Assembly (NCBI RefSeq): GCF_001668725.1
Contig: NZ_LZKL01000055.1
Span: 124,001-188,000, forward strand
Direction of reading: 5' to 3'
Length of the DNA: 64,000 bases
Source: Mycobacterium sp. E787
GTDB lineage: Bacteria > Actinomycetota > Actinomycetes > Mycobacteriales > Mycobacteriaceae
Below are positions 27,599 to 38,823 of this stretch, piece by piece; the stretch's first letter is position 1; the number at the start of each line of letters is the position of its first letter. A model generated the notes under the pieces. That model did not search any database, was not told the origin of the DNA, and was given only the letters and a program-made list of their open reading frames with translations. Position numbers and translations under genes: made by a program.

Positions 27599-28867
27599 CC
27601 GTCCGGCCGCCAGGAGGCCCAGCAGCGCAACGAGACCGACGGCCGCGCCACGCAGCGCGACGCCGCGGGCCCGCGAATCCGGCGGGTGCTGCGGCGGCAT
27701 GATCACCGGAAGCGGCGCCGGTGTGGGTGTGGTGATCGCGGTCGCGGGCGGGCCGGAGTCGGTGCTCATCGCCGCCAGCACGTCGATGACGCCGTTGCCC
27801 ACCGTCGGATCCCACCCGCCGGGCGGGTGGTGGGCGGTCGACTCGATGCGCTGCATCACCTGCCGCGCGGTCAACGCGGGGAAGCGGGCCCGGATCAGCG
27901 CGGCCAGCCCGCTGACCACCGGAGCCGCATAGCTGGTGCCCGAAACCGGTTGTGCGCCGAACACACTCACCGCCTCGCCGGTGGCGGCGACGTCCACCCA
28001 GGGTCCGGCAAGCGTGAAGGCCGACGGTGCGCCTTCGGCGTTGACGGAACCCACGGTGAGCACCAAGTCGTCGTACCAGGCCGGGCTGGCTACGACGGTG
28101 ATCGTCTGCCACGTCGCGTCGGGGCGCTGACGCGGGCACTGGCCGGCGCCGTCGGCGTTGCCCGCGGCGGTCACGACGACGGCGTTCTTGACGTCGACGG
28201 CATACGCGAGCGCGGCGCCCAGGGCCCGATCGTCGGGTGCCGAGCCGACGGGAACGCAGGCCACGGAGGAGATGTTGATCACCGACGCGCCGAGATCGGC
28301 GGCCGTTCGGACGGCCTTGGCCATCGTCTCGACGTCGCCGACCCCGGCGCGGGAGCGGTCGGTGGCGGGGGCGAATCTGGAACTGGACTGGCGGATGCTG
28401 ATCACGGTGGCCTCGGGCGCCACCCCGGTGAAGCCGTCGGCCCCGGGATCGGGCGCAGCCGCGATGATCCCGGCCACCAGGGTGCCGTGCGCGTCGCAAT
28501 CCTGGGCGCCGTCGCCGGTTGAAACGTAGTCGCCGCCCGGCACGACGGCGGGTAGCCGGGGGTGGGGCGAGACGCCGGTATCGATGACCGCCACGCGTTG
28601 TCCGGCACCGCGGGTGAACTGCCAGGCCCGGCGCAGGTCGACGAGATCGGGGAGGTGGGTGCCGTCTTTCGCCGAGGCCGCCGTCAGCGGCGCGCAAACC
28701 TCGCGCTGCAGGGTCGGCCACGGCGGCGCGGGCAGAGCCGGCTCGGGCAGCCACTTGTCGTCGATCGAAGGCGGCGAAACCGCCTGCGCGGCAGGCACTC
28801 CCAGCAGGGGAAGCGACGCAAGCGCCGACACCGCCATGAGGCGTGACACGCTCACCCGAGATGCCAT
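27563..28867 (-). CDS. mycP4: ESX-4 mycosin (subtilisin-like membrane protease) MycP4
   Basis: A 434-residue mycosin. A signal peptide (about 1-29) leads into VSPPSIDDKWLPEPALP; the triad is Asp in RVAVIDTGVSPHPRLP, His in DCDAHGTLVAGI and Ser in GTSYAAPVVSG. A C-terminal transmembrane helix (VALRGAAVGLVALLGLLAAG) anchors it. Mycosins are needed for stable ESX complexes. The ATG at 28867 overlaps eccD4 by 16 bases; a GTG at 28855 would give a tidy GTGA junction with the eccD4 stop and is an equally plausible start. The 3-prime end overlaps eccB4 on the other strand. Confidence 0.92.
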   Translation of the reverse strand: MASRVSVSRLMAVSALASLPLLGVPAAQAVSPPSIDDKWLPEPALPAPPWPTLQREVCAPLTAASAKDGTHLPDLVDLRRAWQFTRGAGQRVAVIDTGVSPHPRLPAVVPGGDYVSTGDGAQDCDAHGTLVAGIIAAAPDPGADGFTGVAPEATVISIRQSSSRFAPATDRSRAGVGDVETMAKAVRTAADLGASVINISSVACVPVGSAPDDRALGAALAYAVDVKNAVVVTAAGNADGAGQCPRQRPDATWQTITVVASPAWYDDLVLTVGSVNAEGAPSAFTLAGPWVDVAATGEAVSVFGAQPVSGTSYAAPVVSGLAALIRARFPALTARQVMQRIESTAHHPPGGWDPTVGNGVIDVLAAMSTDSGPPATAITTPTPAPLPVIMPPQHPPDSRARGVALRGAAVGLVALLGLLAAGRLRASPNRVARD

Positions 28868-30255
28868 CCGCGAGCGGCGCTGTAGAGGCCGCATACCCAG
28901 CACGTCGCGGGCACCATCGCGACCAGGGTCAGACCCTCCAGCGCGTCGACACCGCGGCGTATCAACGGTGAGGTCGATATGGCCGCCGCGACGAACCCCA
29001 GGTGCATCGCCGCGGCGGCCAGCGCCGCCGTCAACGCCGCCGTCCACGCGCCATGTGGCGTGCCGGCGGCAACGACGGCGAAAGTTGTTGCGGTAATGAC
29101 CGTCCCGCAGGCGACGAACACCAGCCTCCTGGTCCCGTTGCCCGAACGGGCCCGCAGCAGCAGAGCCGCGCCGGTGAGTGCGCCGACGGCGATGTGCTGC
29201 GGCCGCGGTGCGCCGCCGAGCACGGTGACCACCGCACCGACGGTGGCCACGGACGCGAACGCGGCGAGCAGACTGGTCAGGCAGGTGTCGGCACGGATCG
29301 CCTTGGCGTCGAGGTCCGCGGCGGGCGGGCGCTGCGGTGACAGCCCGGCAAGAACGATCGACACCCGCGCCGCCACGCCGAGCAGACCCAGGGACACCGA
29401 CGCGGACACCGACCCGATGACGCGCGGCGGTGCGGCGGTGATCACGCCGGCCAGGGCCGCCGCGGCGATGATCGTTGCGGCGCACGATACGGCGGTCAAT
29501 GTGATGACGCCGCAGCCCGATGCGCGCATCGCCGCCATTGAGGCGACGACGGCCGCCGTCGCACCCAGCACCACGCTGGGGAGCCCGGGGGCGCCGGGCA
29601 CCGCGAGGCAACCGGCGACCGCGGCGAAGGCGGTGGCGATCAGGCTCAGCGCCAGCCCGGCGAACGCATCCCCGTAGGTGCGGTGCGCGATCGCCGCACC
29701 GATCAGTGCCCCCAGGGCCGCGGATGCCGTGACGGCGAGCGTGGCGCCGGTGACATTGGCGCTGAACGCGTTTCGGATGAGCGCCAGCGCACCGATGCCG
29801 GTGAGCGCGATCGCCGCGATCGCGCCCGTCAGGCGGGTCGCCTGCCGGGAGTGGCTCCACGGCCGGGCCGTCGAGTCCAGCGTCGCCGCCACGGCCTCAG
29901 CCGGGTCCGCATAACGGGGAGCGGGCGGCGGGTCAGCGGAGTCGGTCAAGACGAGCACCTCGCCGTCTTGGATCCCGTTCTGGGCCAACGTTCCTCCCAA
30001 CGGGGCCGCACCGGGCCGGGACAACCGGTAGCGCCTCGCCACCAGTTCACCGGCACCCTCATTCCCGCGGCCGCCGAGGATGTCGACGATCGACGGCATC
30101 AGGACGGCGACCGGGACGCCGGCCGGCAGGGCGACGTCGGCGACGGCGGCGCCGGCGTGGATCGCCACGCGGCGCAGCGCCAGATCGGATCCGGGCAATG
30201 GTGATCCCTTCGGTCGGACTACCGGCACCGTAGGCGGCTCCCGATCTCCCGGCAT
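28852..30255 (-). CDS. eccD4: ESX-4 integral membrane channel protein EccD4
   Basis: A 467-residue protein. A ubiquitin-like N-terminal domain of about 100 residues ([38 protein letters not shown]) is followed by about eleven hydrophobic helices to the C terminus. This is the EccD pattern; EccD forms much of the inner-membrane pore. The ATG at 30255 gives a typical N terminus. It is the first gene of the minus-strand eccD4-mycP4 unit and is divergent from eccC4 across 72 bases. Confidence 0.92.
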   Translation of the reverse strand: MPGDREPPTVPVVRPKGSPLPGSDLALRRVAIHAGAAVADVALPAGVPVAVLMPSIVDILGGRGNEGAGELVARRYRLSRPGAAPLGGTLAQNGIQDGEVLVLTDSADPPPAPRYADPAEAVAATLDSTARPWSHSRQATRLTGAIAAIALTGIGALALIRNAFSANVTGATLAVTASAALGALIGAAIAHRTYGDAFAGLALSLIATAFAAVAGCLAVPGAPGLPSVVLGATAAVVASMAAMRASGCGVITLTAVSCAATIIAAAALAGVITAAPPRVIGSVSASVSLGLLGVAARVSIVLAGLSPQRPPAADLDAKAIRADTCLTSLLAAFASVATVGAVVTVLGGAPRPQHIAVGALTGAALLLRARSGNGTRRLVFVACGTVITATTFAVVAAGTPHGAWTAALTAALAAAAMHLGFVAAAISTSPLIRRGVDALEGLTLVAMVPATCWVCGLYSAARGWHLG

Positions 30256-30274
30256 CCGGTTATCCACAGCCGAC

Positions 30275-30302
30275 TTGCGGCCGGTTTCGGCGCTGCTACC
30301 GT
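30275..30302 (+). promoter_or_regulatory. Candidate sigma-A-like promoter for eccC4
   Basis: TTGCGG at 30275-30280 and TACCGT at 30297-30302 are separated by 16 bases and end 25 bases before the eccC4 ATG, inside the short eccD4-eccC4 divergent region. The match to the -35 and -10 consensus is moderate, and no other promoter in the gap looks better. Confidence 0.3.
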
Positions 30303-30327
30303 CGCCCGACGGTGGGAAGGGGTCGAG

Positions 30328-33300
30328 ATGACTCAATGCTTTGTGCCCGTGGGGCGGCGGCCGGCGCCTGCGGTCGCAACCGCGGACATCGCTGTCGAGG
30401 CGCCGCCGAGCCCCCCGCCGCCTCGATCGCCCGGCTGGCTGCCGGTTGCCGCCTCGATCGCGGGTCTCGGTGTGATGACGGCCGTGTTCTTCTCGGGGTC
30501 GACCGCCGCCCGCAATCCGATTTTCCTGGCGTTCCCGGCGATGACGCTGGCATCCGTCGCGGTGGCCGCGGGCCGCGGCCGCAGGCAGGGGCGCGGCATC
30601 GACACCGACCGGGTCGAGTACCTCGGCTATCTCAGCCGGCTCCGCGCAACGGTCACCGAAATCGCTACCGCGCAACGACTGTCGCTGCGCTGGAGCCACC
30701 CCGACCCCGACACGCTGTGGACCCTGATCGGCGGTCCCCGCATGTGGGAGCGCAGAGCGTCCGATCCGGATTTCTGCCTCGCCCGGGTCGGGATCGGGAA
30801 CCTACCGCTTGCCGCCCGGTTGGTAGCGCCGGACCCGCCGGCCCGCGATGCCTCGGATCCGGTCACCGCGACGGCACTCCATCGCTTCCTGACAGCCAAC
30901 GCGGTCCTCGCGGACGCGCCCGTCACGGTCGCCCTGTTCGGGGTTGCAACGGTGACGGTCGACGGAGATGTGGCCTCGGTACGTGCACTGCTGCGCGCGA
31001 TGATCTGCCAGCTGGCCGTGCTGCATCCGCCGGATCGCTTGCTCATCGCAGCGGCCGTCGGTGATCCGAATCGGCGGCACTGGGACTGGCTGAAGTGGCT
31101 GCCGCACAATCAACATCCGACGGCCACCGATGCGGTCGGGTCCGCGCGGATGGTGTATCCGAGCCTGCCGGAGGCGCGGCGTGCGCTCGCCGATGCGGTC
31201 CCCCACGCGATCGTGGTCGTCGACCTGGGTGAGCGGGCGACGTCCGGTGCGATCACGGGGTGCACCCTGCTCGAGGCCGGTTGCCACCGCCCCGGCGCCC
31301 CGGTGACGATTCGGCGGGACGACGAACCCCAGCCGTTGCCATGTCCCGACCGCATGGAACTGGTCGACGCGCTGACCTGTGCCCGGCGGCTCGCCGCGTA
31401 TCGGGCGGGCGCGGCGGACGGCGCGTGGTCCGACCTGGCGGCCCTGGGAGATCTCGCCGACTTCGACCCGATCACGTTGTGGCACAACCGGAACCACCGT
31501 GAGCGGTTGCGCGTCCCGCTGGGCACCGCGCTCGACGGCACACCGATCGAACTGGACATCAAGGAGGCGGCCGACAATGGCATGGGCCCGCACGGGCTGT
31601 GCGTGGGAGCCACCGGGTCGGGCAAGTCCGAGCTGCTGCGCACCATCGCGCTGGGGATGGTGGCCCGGAACTCCCCGGAAGAGCTCAATCTGCTGCTGAT
31701 CGACTTCAAAGGGGGCGCAACGTTTCTCGACCTGGCGCGGGCGCCGCACGTCGCCGCCGTCGTCACCAACCTCGCCGACGAGGCGCCGCTGGTCACCCGC
31801 ATGCGCGACGCGCTGGGCGGCGAGATGGACCGCCGGCAACGGCTGCTCCGGGCGGCACGCTGTGCCAGCGTCGCGGCATACGACCGCGCGCGCCGGGCCG
31901 GCGGCCAGCTGGCCGCCCTGCCGACGCTGTTGATCATCATCGACGAGTTTTCCGAAATGCTCAGCCAGCATCCCGAGTTCGCCGACATGTTCGTCGCGAT
32001 CGGCCGGCTGGGCCGGTCGCTGGGCATGCATCTGTTGCTGGCCAGCCAGCGGCTCGACGAGGGCCGCCTGCGCGGCCTGGAAGCCCACCTGGCCTATCGG
32101 ATATGCCTGAAGACCCTGACCGCCGGCGAATCACGCGCGGTGCTGGGAACGCTTGACGCATACCAGCTGCCGAACGCGCCGGGCGCGGGGTTTTTGAGCA
32201 CCGGCAGCGGCGAGTCGATTCGGTTTCAGGCCGCGTTCGTTTCGGGGCGGTTGACGGCGACCGGCCCCGCGCACGCGCCGACGCCTCCGGCGCGGGTGTT
32301 CAGCTCGCGGGCGGCCGGCCGGGTTACCCGCGCCGTCGGGACCGAGGGCACGCGGACCGTGCTGGAGTGCGTCCTCGACCGGGTGGCCGGACACGGGCCG
32401 CCCGCGCACCAAGTCTGGCTGCCCCCGCTCGGGGCGGCACCGGCACTGGACGACCTGCTCCGCGACCGCGCACCGGCGCTGGACGGCCTCACCGTGCCGA
32501 TCGGTGTCGTCGACCGTCCCTTCGAGCAATGCCGCGCGCCGCTGTTGGCCGAATTGTCCGGAGCGGCAGGCAATGTCGCGTTCGTCGGGGCGCCCCGATC
32601 CGGCAAGTCGACGGCATTGTGCACGCTCATCACGGCGTTGGCGGCCACCCACGGTCCGGGACGGGCGCAGTTCTACTGCCTGGACTTCGGCGGCGGGGCG
32701 CTGGGCTCCGTGCGAACCGTGCCGCACGTCGGCGCCGTCGCCGGCCGGGCCGAACCCGAGCTGGTCCGGCGGGTGGTCGCCGAGATCGAAGCCATCGTCC
32801 GGTACCGCCAGGAGCACCGAAATGTTGTCTCGGGTGACGGCGATCGCCTCAGCGACGTCTTCCTCGTCGTCGACGGCTGGGCGGGCCTGCGTCGCGAGTT
32901 CGAGGAACTGGAGGCGCCGGTCAGCGCCCTTGCGGCCCAGGGTCTTTCGTTCGGCGTTCATGTGGTGTTGTCGGCGTCGCGCTGGGCCGAGATCAGGCCG
33001 TCGCTGAGGGATCAGATCGGCACCCGCATCGAGTTGCGGCTGGGCGACCCGGCGGATTCCGAGATCGACCGCAAACGGGCGCAGCAAGTACCCCTCGACA
33101 GGCCGGGCCGCGGACTATCCCGCGAGGGCCTGCACATGGTCCTCGCGCTGCCCACCGACAGGTTCCGTACCGATGGTCCCGCCGCGCCCCCGATAGCGCT
33201 GCTTCCCCGGCACGTCGACCACGACGTCGTGGTGCAGCGAGCGGGTGCCGAGATCGGTGCGTGCGTCCTGCTCGGCCTTCAGGAGCGCGGATTGCGTCCG

Positions 33301-33948
33301 GTTTCAGTCGATTTCGGGCGCCACGCGCACCTCCTGATCCTCGGGGACACCGGGTGCGGAAAGACCGCCACGTTGCGGACCCTGTGCCATGAGATAGTCC
33401 GGACCAAGACCGTCGCGGAGGCCCAGCTGCTGATCGTCGATTTCCACCGCTCCCTGCTGGGCGTCGTCGAGTCGGAACACCTCGCGGGCTACGCCGGGTC
33501 GCCGGCCGCCTTGGGCGCGACGGTGCCGGATCTGCTCGATTCCCTGCGCCGGCGGATGCCCCCGTCGGACGCCAGCCCGGCGCAGCTCAGTGCCGGGTCC
33601 TGGTGGTCCGGGCCCGACCTCTATGTCCTGATCGACGACCACGACCTGGTCGCCACGGCCGCGGGCAACCCGCTCGGGGCCGTCGTCGACTACCTGCCGT
33701 ACGCAAAGGATCTGGGGCTGCATCTCGTGGTGGCGCGCCGCGGCGGTGCAGAGCGCGCCCTGTTCGAGCCGCTGTTGACGGGGCTGCGTGACCTCGGCTG
33801 CATGACGTTGACGATGAGCGGGCGCCCGGACGAAAGCACGCCGTGGGGGGCCGGGCGCCCGCAGCGCCTGCCGCCGGGCCGTGGCGTTCTGGCGACCCGC
33901 GCCGGTGACGACCAGCTTGTCCAGGTGGCGTGGGTCCCGCCGCCGTGA
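30328..33948 (+). CDS. eccC4: ESX-4 motor ATPase EccC4 (FtsK/SpoIIIE family)
   Basis: A 1206-residue single-chain EccC. Two membrane helices lie near the N terminus (about 31-75). Three FtsK-type ATPase modules follow, with Walker A motifs GATGSGKSE at about 427, GAPRSGKST at about 754 and GDTGCGKTA at about 1006; the first module also has [12 protein letters not shown] and [11 protein letters not shown]. EccC recognises substrates through the last module and powers secretion. In ESX-1 the protein is split in two; here, as in other ESX-4 loci, it is one chain. The stop overlaps the next GTG (GTGA). Confidence 0.95.
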   Translation: MTQCFVPVGRRPAPAVATADIAVEAPPSPPPPRSPGWLPVAASIAGLGVMTAVFFSGSTAARNPIFLAFPAMTLASVAVAAGRGRRQGRGIDTDRVEYLGYLSRLRATVTEIATAQRLSLRWSHPDPDTLWTLIGGPRMWERRASDPDFCLARVGIGNLPLAARLVAPDPPARDASDPVTATALHRFLTANAVLADAPVTVALFGVATVTVDGDVASVRALLRAMICQLAVLHPPDRLLIAAAVGDPNRRHWDWLKWLPHNQHPTATDAVGSARMVYPSLPEARRALADAVPHAIVVVDLGERATSGAITGCTLLEAGCHRPGAPVTIRRDDEPQPLPCPDRMELVDALTCARRLAAYRAGAADGAWSDLAALGDLADFDPITLWHNRNHRERLRVPLGTALDGTPIELDIKEAADNGMGPHGLCVGATGSGKSELLRTIALGMVARNSPEELNLLLIDFKGGATFLDLARAPHVAAVVTNLADEAPLVTRMRDALGGEMDRRQRLLRAARCASVAAYDRARRAGGQLAALPTLLIIIDEFSEMLSQHPEFADMFVAIGRLGRSLGMHLLLASQRLDEGRLRGLEAHLAYRICLKTLTAGESRAVLGTLDAYQLPNAPGAGFLSTGSGESIRFQAAFVSGRLTATGPAHAPTPPARVFSSRAAGRVTRAVGTEGTRTVLECVLDRVAGHGPPAHQVWLPPLGAAPALDDLLRDRAPALDGLTVPIGVVDRPFEQCRAPLLAELSGAAGNVAFVGAPRSGKSTALCTLITALAATHGPGRAQFYCLDFGGGALGSVRTVPHVGAVAGRAEPELVRRVVAEIEAIVRYRQEHRNVVSGDGDRLSDVFLVVDGWAGLRREFEELEAPVSALAAQGLSFGVHVVLSASRWAEIRPSLRDQIGTRIELRLGDPADSEIDRKRAQQVPLDRPGRGLSREGLHMVLALPTDRFRTDGPAAPPIALLPRHVDHDVVVQRAGAEIGACVLLGLQERGLRPVSVDFGRHAHLLILGDTGCGKTATLRTLCHEIVRTKTVAEAQLLIVDFHRSLLGVVESEHLAGYAGSPAALGATVPDLLDSLRRRMPPSDASPAQLSAGSWWSGPDLYVLIDDHDLVATAAGNPLGAVVDYLPYAKDLGLHLVVARRGGAERALFEPLLTGLRDLGCMTLTMSGRPDESTPWGAGRPQRLPPGRGVLATRAGDDQLVQVAWVPPP

Positions 33949-35189
33949 CACGCCATCGGGCCGTCATCGAGGCCGGGCCCGGAACGATCCGCCGATTATG
34001 TTGTGGGACAAGTGGTGTGGCGGGCGGCGATGTCTCGGAGACCGTGCGGGTGGCGCTGGGCGCGATTGACGATCGGGTCGCACTGGTCGGTGGGCGACCG
34101 GTCGCCGTCGGTTCGCTGTGGCGCGCCGCGCTGAGATCACTGACGTGTGCGGACTGCGACGGCGTGCTCGTGGTGCATCCGTCCTGGTGGCCGCCGGCCC
34201 GTGTCGACGTGGTGACCAGGGCCGCCACCATGCCGGGGGTTGACGCGCTGGCGCGTCCGCGGTCGTGGCTGCTGGCGCGCGCGTCGGACGCCCGCGGCGA
34301 GGCGACGGTGGTCGTGGAGGTCGCCGAGCGGCTGGTGGCGATCACCGGCGCCGAGGTCGCCGCGATACCGCGCGTTGCCGACGAGCATTCGGTTGCTGAG
34401 GAGGTGGCCACGGTCATCGCCGGCGATGCCCATCACCCGTCGGCGGTCGTCCTGATCGACGCGCCCGGCACGGTTGCCGGGGGTCCGACCCTCGCCGCGT
34501 TGATCGCCGGGGCGGTGCGCGGTAGCGGGCGGGCGGTGGTGGAGATCGGTGACGCCGAGCTGGCTCGGTCGGTGCCGGACGAGGTGCCCGCCCCACCCGA
34601 GGCCGGGGCAGGCGCCGCAACCGGAGACGCCCGGTCCCGCGCGCGGACCGTGGCCGGGCTTGCGGCGGCCGTCGTCGCGCTGACGGCGTTGCCGCTGGCG
34701 ATCTCGGGCGGGGCGCCCCGCCGCGGGGGCGGACCGCCCCCGGCCACGGTGCTGCCGGTGCCGACGACATTGCTCGTCGAGGGCCGCGTCGCGTTGACGG
34801 TGCCCGCGAACTGGTTGGCGCAGCGGGTGGTGACCGGCCCCGGGTCGGCGCGGGTACAGGTCACCTCGCCGACGGATCCCGAGGTGGCGTTGCACGTCAC
34901 GCAGTCGCCGGTGCCCGGCGAGACGCTGGGGGCCACCGCCGAGCGGCTGAAGCGCGCGATCGACGCGGAGGCCACCGGGGTGTTCGTCGATTTCAACCCT
35001 TCCGGGAGCAGCGCGGGCCGCCCGGCGGTGACGTACCGCGAAGTGCGCGGCACACACCACGTGCGCTGGTCCGTGCTGCTGGACGGTCCGGTCCGGATCA
35101 GCGTCGGCTGCCAGAGCCGCCCCGGCGGCGAGGAGGCCGTTCGGGAGGCGTGCGAGCAGGCGGTGCGGTCCGCCCACGCGATCGGATGA
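33945..35189 (+). CDS. ESX-4 type VII secretion-associated membrane protein (Rv3446c-like)
   Basis: A 414-residue protein in the position of Rv3446c. The N terminus ([15 protein letters not shown]) and an Ala-rich region lead to one transmembrane helix at about 225-245 ([20 protein letters not shown]). The extracellular part (residues 262-414: [40 protein letters not shown]) matches the type VII secretion-associated domain found in such loci. The GTG at 33945 overlaps the eccC4 stop by 4 bases and is preferred over an earlier in-frame GTG. Function is unknown; linked expression with EccC4 and the Esx pair suggests a role in substrate handling. Confidence 0.85.
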   Translation: MTRHRAVIEAGPGTIRRLCCGTSGVAGGDVSETVRVALGAIDDRVALVGGRPVAVGSLWRAALRSLTCADCDGVLVVHPSWWPPARVDVVTRAATMPGVDALARPRSWLLARASDARGEATVVVEVAERLVAITGAEVAAIPRVADEHSVAEEVATVIAGDAHHPSAVVLIDAPGTVAGGPTLAALIAGAVRGSGRAVVEIGDAELARSVPDEVPAPPEAGAGAATGDARSRARTVAGLAAAVVALTALPLAISGGAPRRGGGPPPATVLPVPTTLLVEGRVALTVPANWLAQRVVTGPGSARVQVTSPTDPEVALHVTQSPVPGETLGATAERLKRAIDAEATGVFVDFNPSGSSAGRPAVTYREVRGTHHVRWSVLLDGPVRISVGCQSRPGGEEAVREACEQAVRSAHAIG

Positions 35190-35239
35190 GTCGGCGAATC
35201 GGGCGGAACCGAATACCTCCCCGCGCGGTCCAATCTGAT

Positions 35240-35551
35240 ATGGCGAACACTCTCAGCACCGACCTTGGCGTGATGCGCACGGTGGCGGCCTCGACGGACG
35301 CGCGCAACGACGAGATCCGGGCAATGCTGCAGGCCTTCATCGGACGCATGGGCAGCGTGCCGCGCTCCGTGTGGGGTGGGATCGCGGCCGCGCGGTTCAA
35401 AGATGTGGTGGACCGCTGGAATGCCGAGTCGACGCGGCTTTACCACGCCCTGCACACGATCGCCGAGACCATCCGGCACAACGAGGCCGCGCTGTCGGAG
35501 GCGGGCGAGGAGCACGCCCGCCGCATCGCCGCCGCCGGCGGGAACGTGTGA
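35240..35551 (+). CDS. esxU: ESX-4 WXG100-like secreted protein EsxU
   Basis: A 103-residue helical hairpin protein of the Esx family. It has [20 protein letters not shown] and the turn segment [16 protein letters not shown], with WGG in place of canonical WxG, then long amphipathic helices ([20 protein letters not shown]). It pairs with EsxT encoded 10 bases downstream and is a likely ESX-4 substrate. The ATG at 35240 gives normal WXG100 length; upstream in-frame starts would overlap the preceding gene. Confidence 0.93.
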   Translation: MANTLSTDLGVMRTVAASTDARNDEIRAMLQAFIGRMGSVPRSVWGGIAAARFKDVVDRWNAESTRLYHALHTIAETIRHNEAALSEAGEEHARRIAAAGGNV

Positions 35552-35561
35552 GGGAGGGAAC

Positions 35562-35858
35562 GTGGACCAGGTGCTGTCCTACAACTTCGGCGAGATCGAA
35601 TACTCGATCCGCCGGGAGATCCACGCGACCGCGACCCGCTTCAACGCGGCGCTCGAAGAGTTGAACTCGCAGGTCGCGCCCCTGCGGGAGCTGTGGACCC
35701 GCGAAGCGGCCGCCGCGTACCAGGCCGAGCAGTTGAAGTGGCACCAGGCGGCCACGGCGCTGAACGAGATCCTGGTCGAGCTGGGGAATGCGGTGCGCGA
35801 CGGTGCGGAGGAGATGGCGAACGCCGACCGGCGGGCGGCCGGCGTCTGGGCACGATAA
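35562..35858 (+). CDS. esxT: ESX-4 WXG100-like secreted protein EsxT
   Basis: A 98-residue Esx protein starting at GTG 35562 after a strong GAGGGAGGG site. It reads MDQVLSYNFGEIEYSIRR and has the helix-turn segment LRELWTREAAAAYQAEQ, where WTR replaces WxG. That variation matches what I recall of M. tuberculosis EsxT. It forms a heterodimer with EsxU. It is the last gene of the ESX-4 plus-strand unit, and a strong hairpin terminator follows 12 bases after the stop. Confidence 0.93.
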   Translation: MDQVLSYNFGEIEYSIRREIHATATRFNAALEELNSQVAPLRELWTREAAAAYQAEQLKWHQAATALNEILVELGNAVRDGAEEMANADRRAAGVWAR

Positions 35859-35870
35859 ACGTGATGGCCC

Positions 35871-35918
35871 CTGTGTGGTCCCGGCGGGGGAGAGCCGCCG
35901 GGACCACACAGTCATTTT
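35871..35918 (+). terminator. Strong hairpin terminator after esxT
   Basis: A perfect 17-base-pair stem: the left arm 35871-35887 (beginning CTGTGTGGTCC) is exactly complementary to the right arm 35895-35911 (ending GGACCACACAG), with a 7-base loop. A short T-rich run, TCATTTT, follows. It separates ESX-4 from the rplM operon and would also work in the reverse direction as a stem. Confidence 0.85.
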
Positions 35919-35946
35919 GACCTGCGGGGACGCGCATCGGTAAGCT
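35917..35946 (+). promoter_or_regulatory. Candidate rplM-rpsI promoter
   Basis: TTGACC at 35917-35922 and TAAGCT at 35941-35946 are spaced by 18 bases, immediately downstream of the esxT terminator and about 128 bases upstream of the rplM GTG. The -35 box is near consensus. A leader of about 120 bases would result, long enough for L13-type autoregulation, though I see no defined structure. Confidence 0.45.
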
Positions 35947-36073
35947 GCTCGGTTGGCGTGCGGTACGCCGGGGTCTCGGGTCAACGTCGGTCGCCGAGAT
36001 GAACCCCACCGTGAACGCCTGACCGGCACCCGGCTCGACCCGGGATCCACCTCGAGAAGAGAAGGTAAGCGCT

Positions 36074-36517
36074 GTGCCCACCTACGCGCCAAAGGCGGGT
36101 GACACCACACGGTCGTGGTACGTCATCGACGCCACGGACGTGGTGCTTGGCCGCCTTGCCGTCGCGGCAGCCAACCTGCTGCGCGGCAAGCACAAGCCGA
36201 CGTTCGCGCCCAATGTCGACGGCGGTGACTTCGTCATCGTCATCAACGCCGAAAAGGTCGCCCTGTCCGGCGACAAACTGCAGCAGAAGATGGCTTTCCG
36301 CCACTCGGGGTATCCCGGCGGTCTGCACAAGCGCTCGACCGGCGAGCTGCTGCAAAAGCACCCGACCCGCGTCGTGGAGAAGGCGATCGTCGGCATGCTG
36401 CCCAAGAACAAGCTCAGCCGTCAGATCCAGCGCAAGCTTCGCGTCTACGCGGGCCCGGAGCACCCCCACACCGCTCAGCAGCCGGTGCCGTACGAGATCA
36501 AGCAGGTGGCGCAGTGA
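36074..36517 (+). CDS. rplM: Ribosomal protein L13 (uL13)
   Basis: A 147-residue 50S protein starting at GTG 36074: [20 protein letters not shown], then [34 protein letters not shown] and [20 protein letters not shown]. All are family landmarks, and the length is standard. Its TGA overlaps the rpsI GTG, the usual rplM-rpsI operon. Confidence 0.98.
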   Translation: MPTYAPKAGDTTRSWYVIDATDVVLGRLAVAAANLLRGKHKPTFAPNVDGGDFVIVINAEKVALSGDKLQQKMAFRHSGYPGGLHKRSTGELLQKHPTRVVEKAIVGMLPKNKLSRQIQRKLRVYAGPEHPHTAQQPVPYEIKQVAQ

Positions 36518-37011
36518 CCGAAACAACCGAGGCCTTGGAGACCCCGGCGACCCCGGAGACCCCGGAGACGCCGGAGACCCCGGCCGAGGCTCCCGCCGCC
36601 CGTCCCGCCGAGTCGTTCGTGTTCGAGCGGCCCATCCAGACCGTCGGCCGCCGCAAGGAGGCCGTGGTGCGGGTGCGCATCGTGCCCGGCACCGGCAAGT
36701 TCGACCTCAACGGCCGCAGCCTGGAGGACTACTTCCCCAACAAGGTGCACCAGCAGCTGATCAAGGCCCCGCTGGTGACCGTGGACCGGGTGGAAAGCTT
36801 CGACGTGTTCGCCCTGCTGCATGGCGGCGGCCCGTCGGGGCAGGCGGGCGCGCTGCGCCTGGGCATCGCCCGGGCGTTGATCCTGGCCTCGCCGGAGGAC
36901 CGGCCCGCCCTGAAGAAGGCCGGCTTCCTCACGCGTGACCCGCGTGCCACCGAGCGCAAGAAGTACGGGCTGAAGAAGGCGCGCAAGGCGCCCCAGTACA
37001 GCAAGCGCTGA
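36514..37011 (+). CDS. rpsI: Ribosomal protein S9 (uS9) with ETP-repeat N terminus
   Basis: A 165-residue 30S protein. The first 35 residues are a low-complexity extension with repeated ETP units ([14 protein letters not shown]). The conserved core starts at [21 protein letters not shown] and ends with the basic tail [17 protein letters not shown], whose last residues touch P-site tRNA. The GTG at 36514 overlaps the rplM stop by 4 bases. The extension is common in actinobacteria, but the run of tandem ETP units, encoded by GAGACCCCG-type repeats, is prone to length change. Confidence 0.97.
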   Translation: MTETTEALETPATPETPETPETPAEAPAARPAESFVFERPIQTVGRRKEAVVRVRIVPGTGKFDLNGRSLEDYFPNKVHQQLIKAPLVTVDRVESFDVFALLHGGGPSGQAGALRLGIARALILASPEDRPALKKAGFLTRDPRATERKKYGLKKARKAPQYSKR

Positions 37012-37150
37012 TCAACGCTCGCTTTTCGGCCGCGACTTGGCAACTTTTGCGCAAGTCAGCGGCGTGTCTGCGCACCAAAACGCATGGTTTCGGTCAGAAA
37101 AGAACGGGCACGTTAGGTGAACGACCGCCAACTGTGAGAGGTTTTTCGGC

Positions 37151-38488
37151 ATGGGTCGACTATTCGGCACCGACGGTGTTCGCGGGGTCGCCAATCGCGA
37201 GTTGACCGCCGAGCTGGCGCTGGCCCTGGGCGCCGCGGCGGCGCGGCGACTGGCGAGTTCCGTTGGGCCGGGCCGGCGGGTCGCCGTGATCGGGCGCGAC
37301 CCCCGGGCCAGCGGCGAGATGCTGGAGGCGGCCGTGATCGCCGGGCTGACCAGCCAGGGAGTCGACGCGCTGCGGGTCGGGGTGCTTCCGACACCGGCTG
37401 TGGCGTACCTGACCGGTGCCTACGACGCCGACTTCGGGGTGATGATCTCCGCCTCGCACAACCCGATGCCCGACAACGGCATCAAGATCTTCGGTCCCGG
37501 CGGCCACAAGCTGGACGACGACACCGAGGATCAGATCGAGGAACTGGTTGCGGCGGGACCCGGCTTGCGCCCGGTCGGCGCCGGGATCGGCCGCCTTGTC
37601 GACGCCGAGGACGCCGACGACCGCTACCTGCGCCACCTGTCGAAGACGTGCACGCTGCGGCTGGACGGCCTGACCGTGGTGGTCGACTGCGCCCACGGTG
37701 CCGCATCGTCGGTGGCGCCGCGCGCCTACCGCGCCGCGGGCGCGCGGGTGATCGCGATCAACGCCGAGCCGAACGGGCTCAACATCAACGACGGCTGCGG
37801 CTCGACGCACCTGGATGCGCTGAAGGCGGCCGTCGTCGAGCACCGCGCCGACCTCGGCCTGGCGCACGACGGCGACGCCGACCGCTGCCTGGCCATCGAC
37901 GCCAACGGGAACCTCGTCGACGGCGACCACATCATGGTCGTGCTCGCGCTGGCCATGCGGGAGGCCGGCGAACTGGCCTCCGACACGCTGGTGACCACCG
38001 TGATGAGCAACCTCGGGCTGCACCTGGCGATGCGCGCGGCCGGCATCACCGTGCGCACCACGGGCGTCGGCGACCGCTACGTTTTGGAGGAGTTGCGGGC
38101 CGGCGACTACAGCCTCGGCGGCGAGCAGTCCGGCCACATCGTGATGCCCGCGGTGGGCTCCACCGGCGACGGCATCGTCACCGGGCTGCGCCTGATGACG
38201 CGCATGGTGCAGACCGGCTCGTCGCTGGCGGACCTCGCCTCGGCGATGCGGGCGCTGCCCCAGGTGCTGATCAACGTCAAGGCCGCCGACAAGGCCACCG
38301 CCGCGGCGGCCCCCTCGGTGCGGGCCGCCGTCGAGCAGGCCGAGGCCGAACTGGGTGACACCGGGCGAATCCTGTTGCGCCCCTCGGGAACCGAGCCGAT
38401 GATCCGGGTCATGGTGGAGGCCCCCGAAGAGGCCATCGCGCAGCGCGTCGCGGCCGGTGTCGCCGAAGCGGTGAGCTCCGCGCGCTGA
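37151..38488 (+). CDS. glmM: Phosphoglucosamine mutase
   Basis: A 445-residue alpha-D-phosphohexomutase that converts glucosamine-6-phosphate to glucosamine-1-phosphate for UDP-GlcNAc and peptidoglycan. It has [13 protein letters not shown] at the start, the phosphoserine loop [13 protein letters not shown], the metal loop [16 protein letters not shown], and [15 protein letters not shown] at the end. The 139 bases upstream contain no gene and could carry its promoter. It lies a few kb from glmS, which makes its substrate. Confidence 0.96.
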   Translation: MGRLFGTDGVRGVANRELTAELALALGAAAARRLASSVGPGRRVAVIGRDPRASGEMLEAAVIAGLTSQGVDALRVGVLPTPAVAYLTGAYDADFGVMISASHNPMPDNGIKIFGPGGHKLDDDTEDQIEELVAAGPGLRPVGAGIGRLVDAEDADDRYLRHLSKTCTLRLDGLTVVVDCAHGAASSVAPRAYRAAGARVIAINAEPNGLNINDGCGSTHLDALKAAVVEHRADLGLAHDGDADRCLAIDANGNLVDGDHIMVVLALAMREAGELASDTLVTTVMSNLGLHLAMRAAGITVRTTGVGDRYVLEELRAGDYSLGGEQSGHIVMPAVGSTGDGIVTGLRLMTRMVQTGSSLADLASAMRALPQVLINVKAADKATAAAAPSVRAAVEQAEAELGDTGRILLRPSGTEPMIRVMVEAPEEAIAQRVAAGVAEAVSSAR

Positions 38489-38512
38489 TCCTTCCGCTGG
38501 AACCCCGGCGCG

Positions 38513-38821
38513 GTGTCGGGCGTCGGATTAGGCATGGAATTCGATAGCCCCGGGGTGTACAGGGTCTCCGACCAGCTGGACGCGGCCGCGGAACTGCTCG
38601 ATCGTGCCGTGGGAGATCACTTGGCGCGGTTGGCTTTCGGCGCGGCGAGCGCCGGCCGGGCGCACACCGCTCGCGGGGATGCCCTGCGTGTCCAGCTGGA
38701 CCGCTTGACGGCCGAGGTGACGCAGTGGTCCCGGGCGGCAACCGCGGCCGCGGCCGCGCTGCGCGCCGGCGCCGACCGCTACGCCGACGCCGAACTGTAC
38801 ACCGCGGCGCGGATCGCCTGA
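38513..38821 (+). CDS. Small ESX-associated-like protein (Rv3440c-like)
   Basis: A 102-residue Ala-rich helical protein: MEFDSPGVYRVSDQLDAAAE, then LRVQLDRLTAEVTQWSRAA. The pattern of two long helices and the length resemble the EspC/type VII-substrate-like family that mycobacteria place next to hypothetical partners. The start could be GTG 38513 or ATG 38534; the longer form is close to the 103 residues I recall for Rv3440c. It lies directly after glmM. Its TGA is followed by the next GTG after two bases, so the two are translated together. Confidence 0.7.
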   Translation: MSGVGLGMEFDSPGVYRVSDQLDAAAELLDRAVGDHLARLAFGAASAGRAHTARGDALRVQLDRLTAEVTQWSRAATAAAAALRAGADRYADAELYTAARIA

Positions 38822-38823
38822 TC

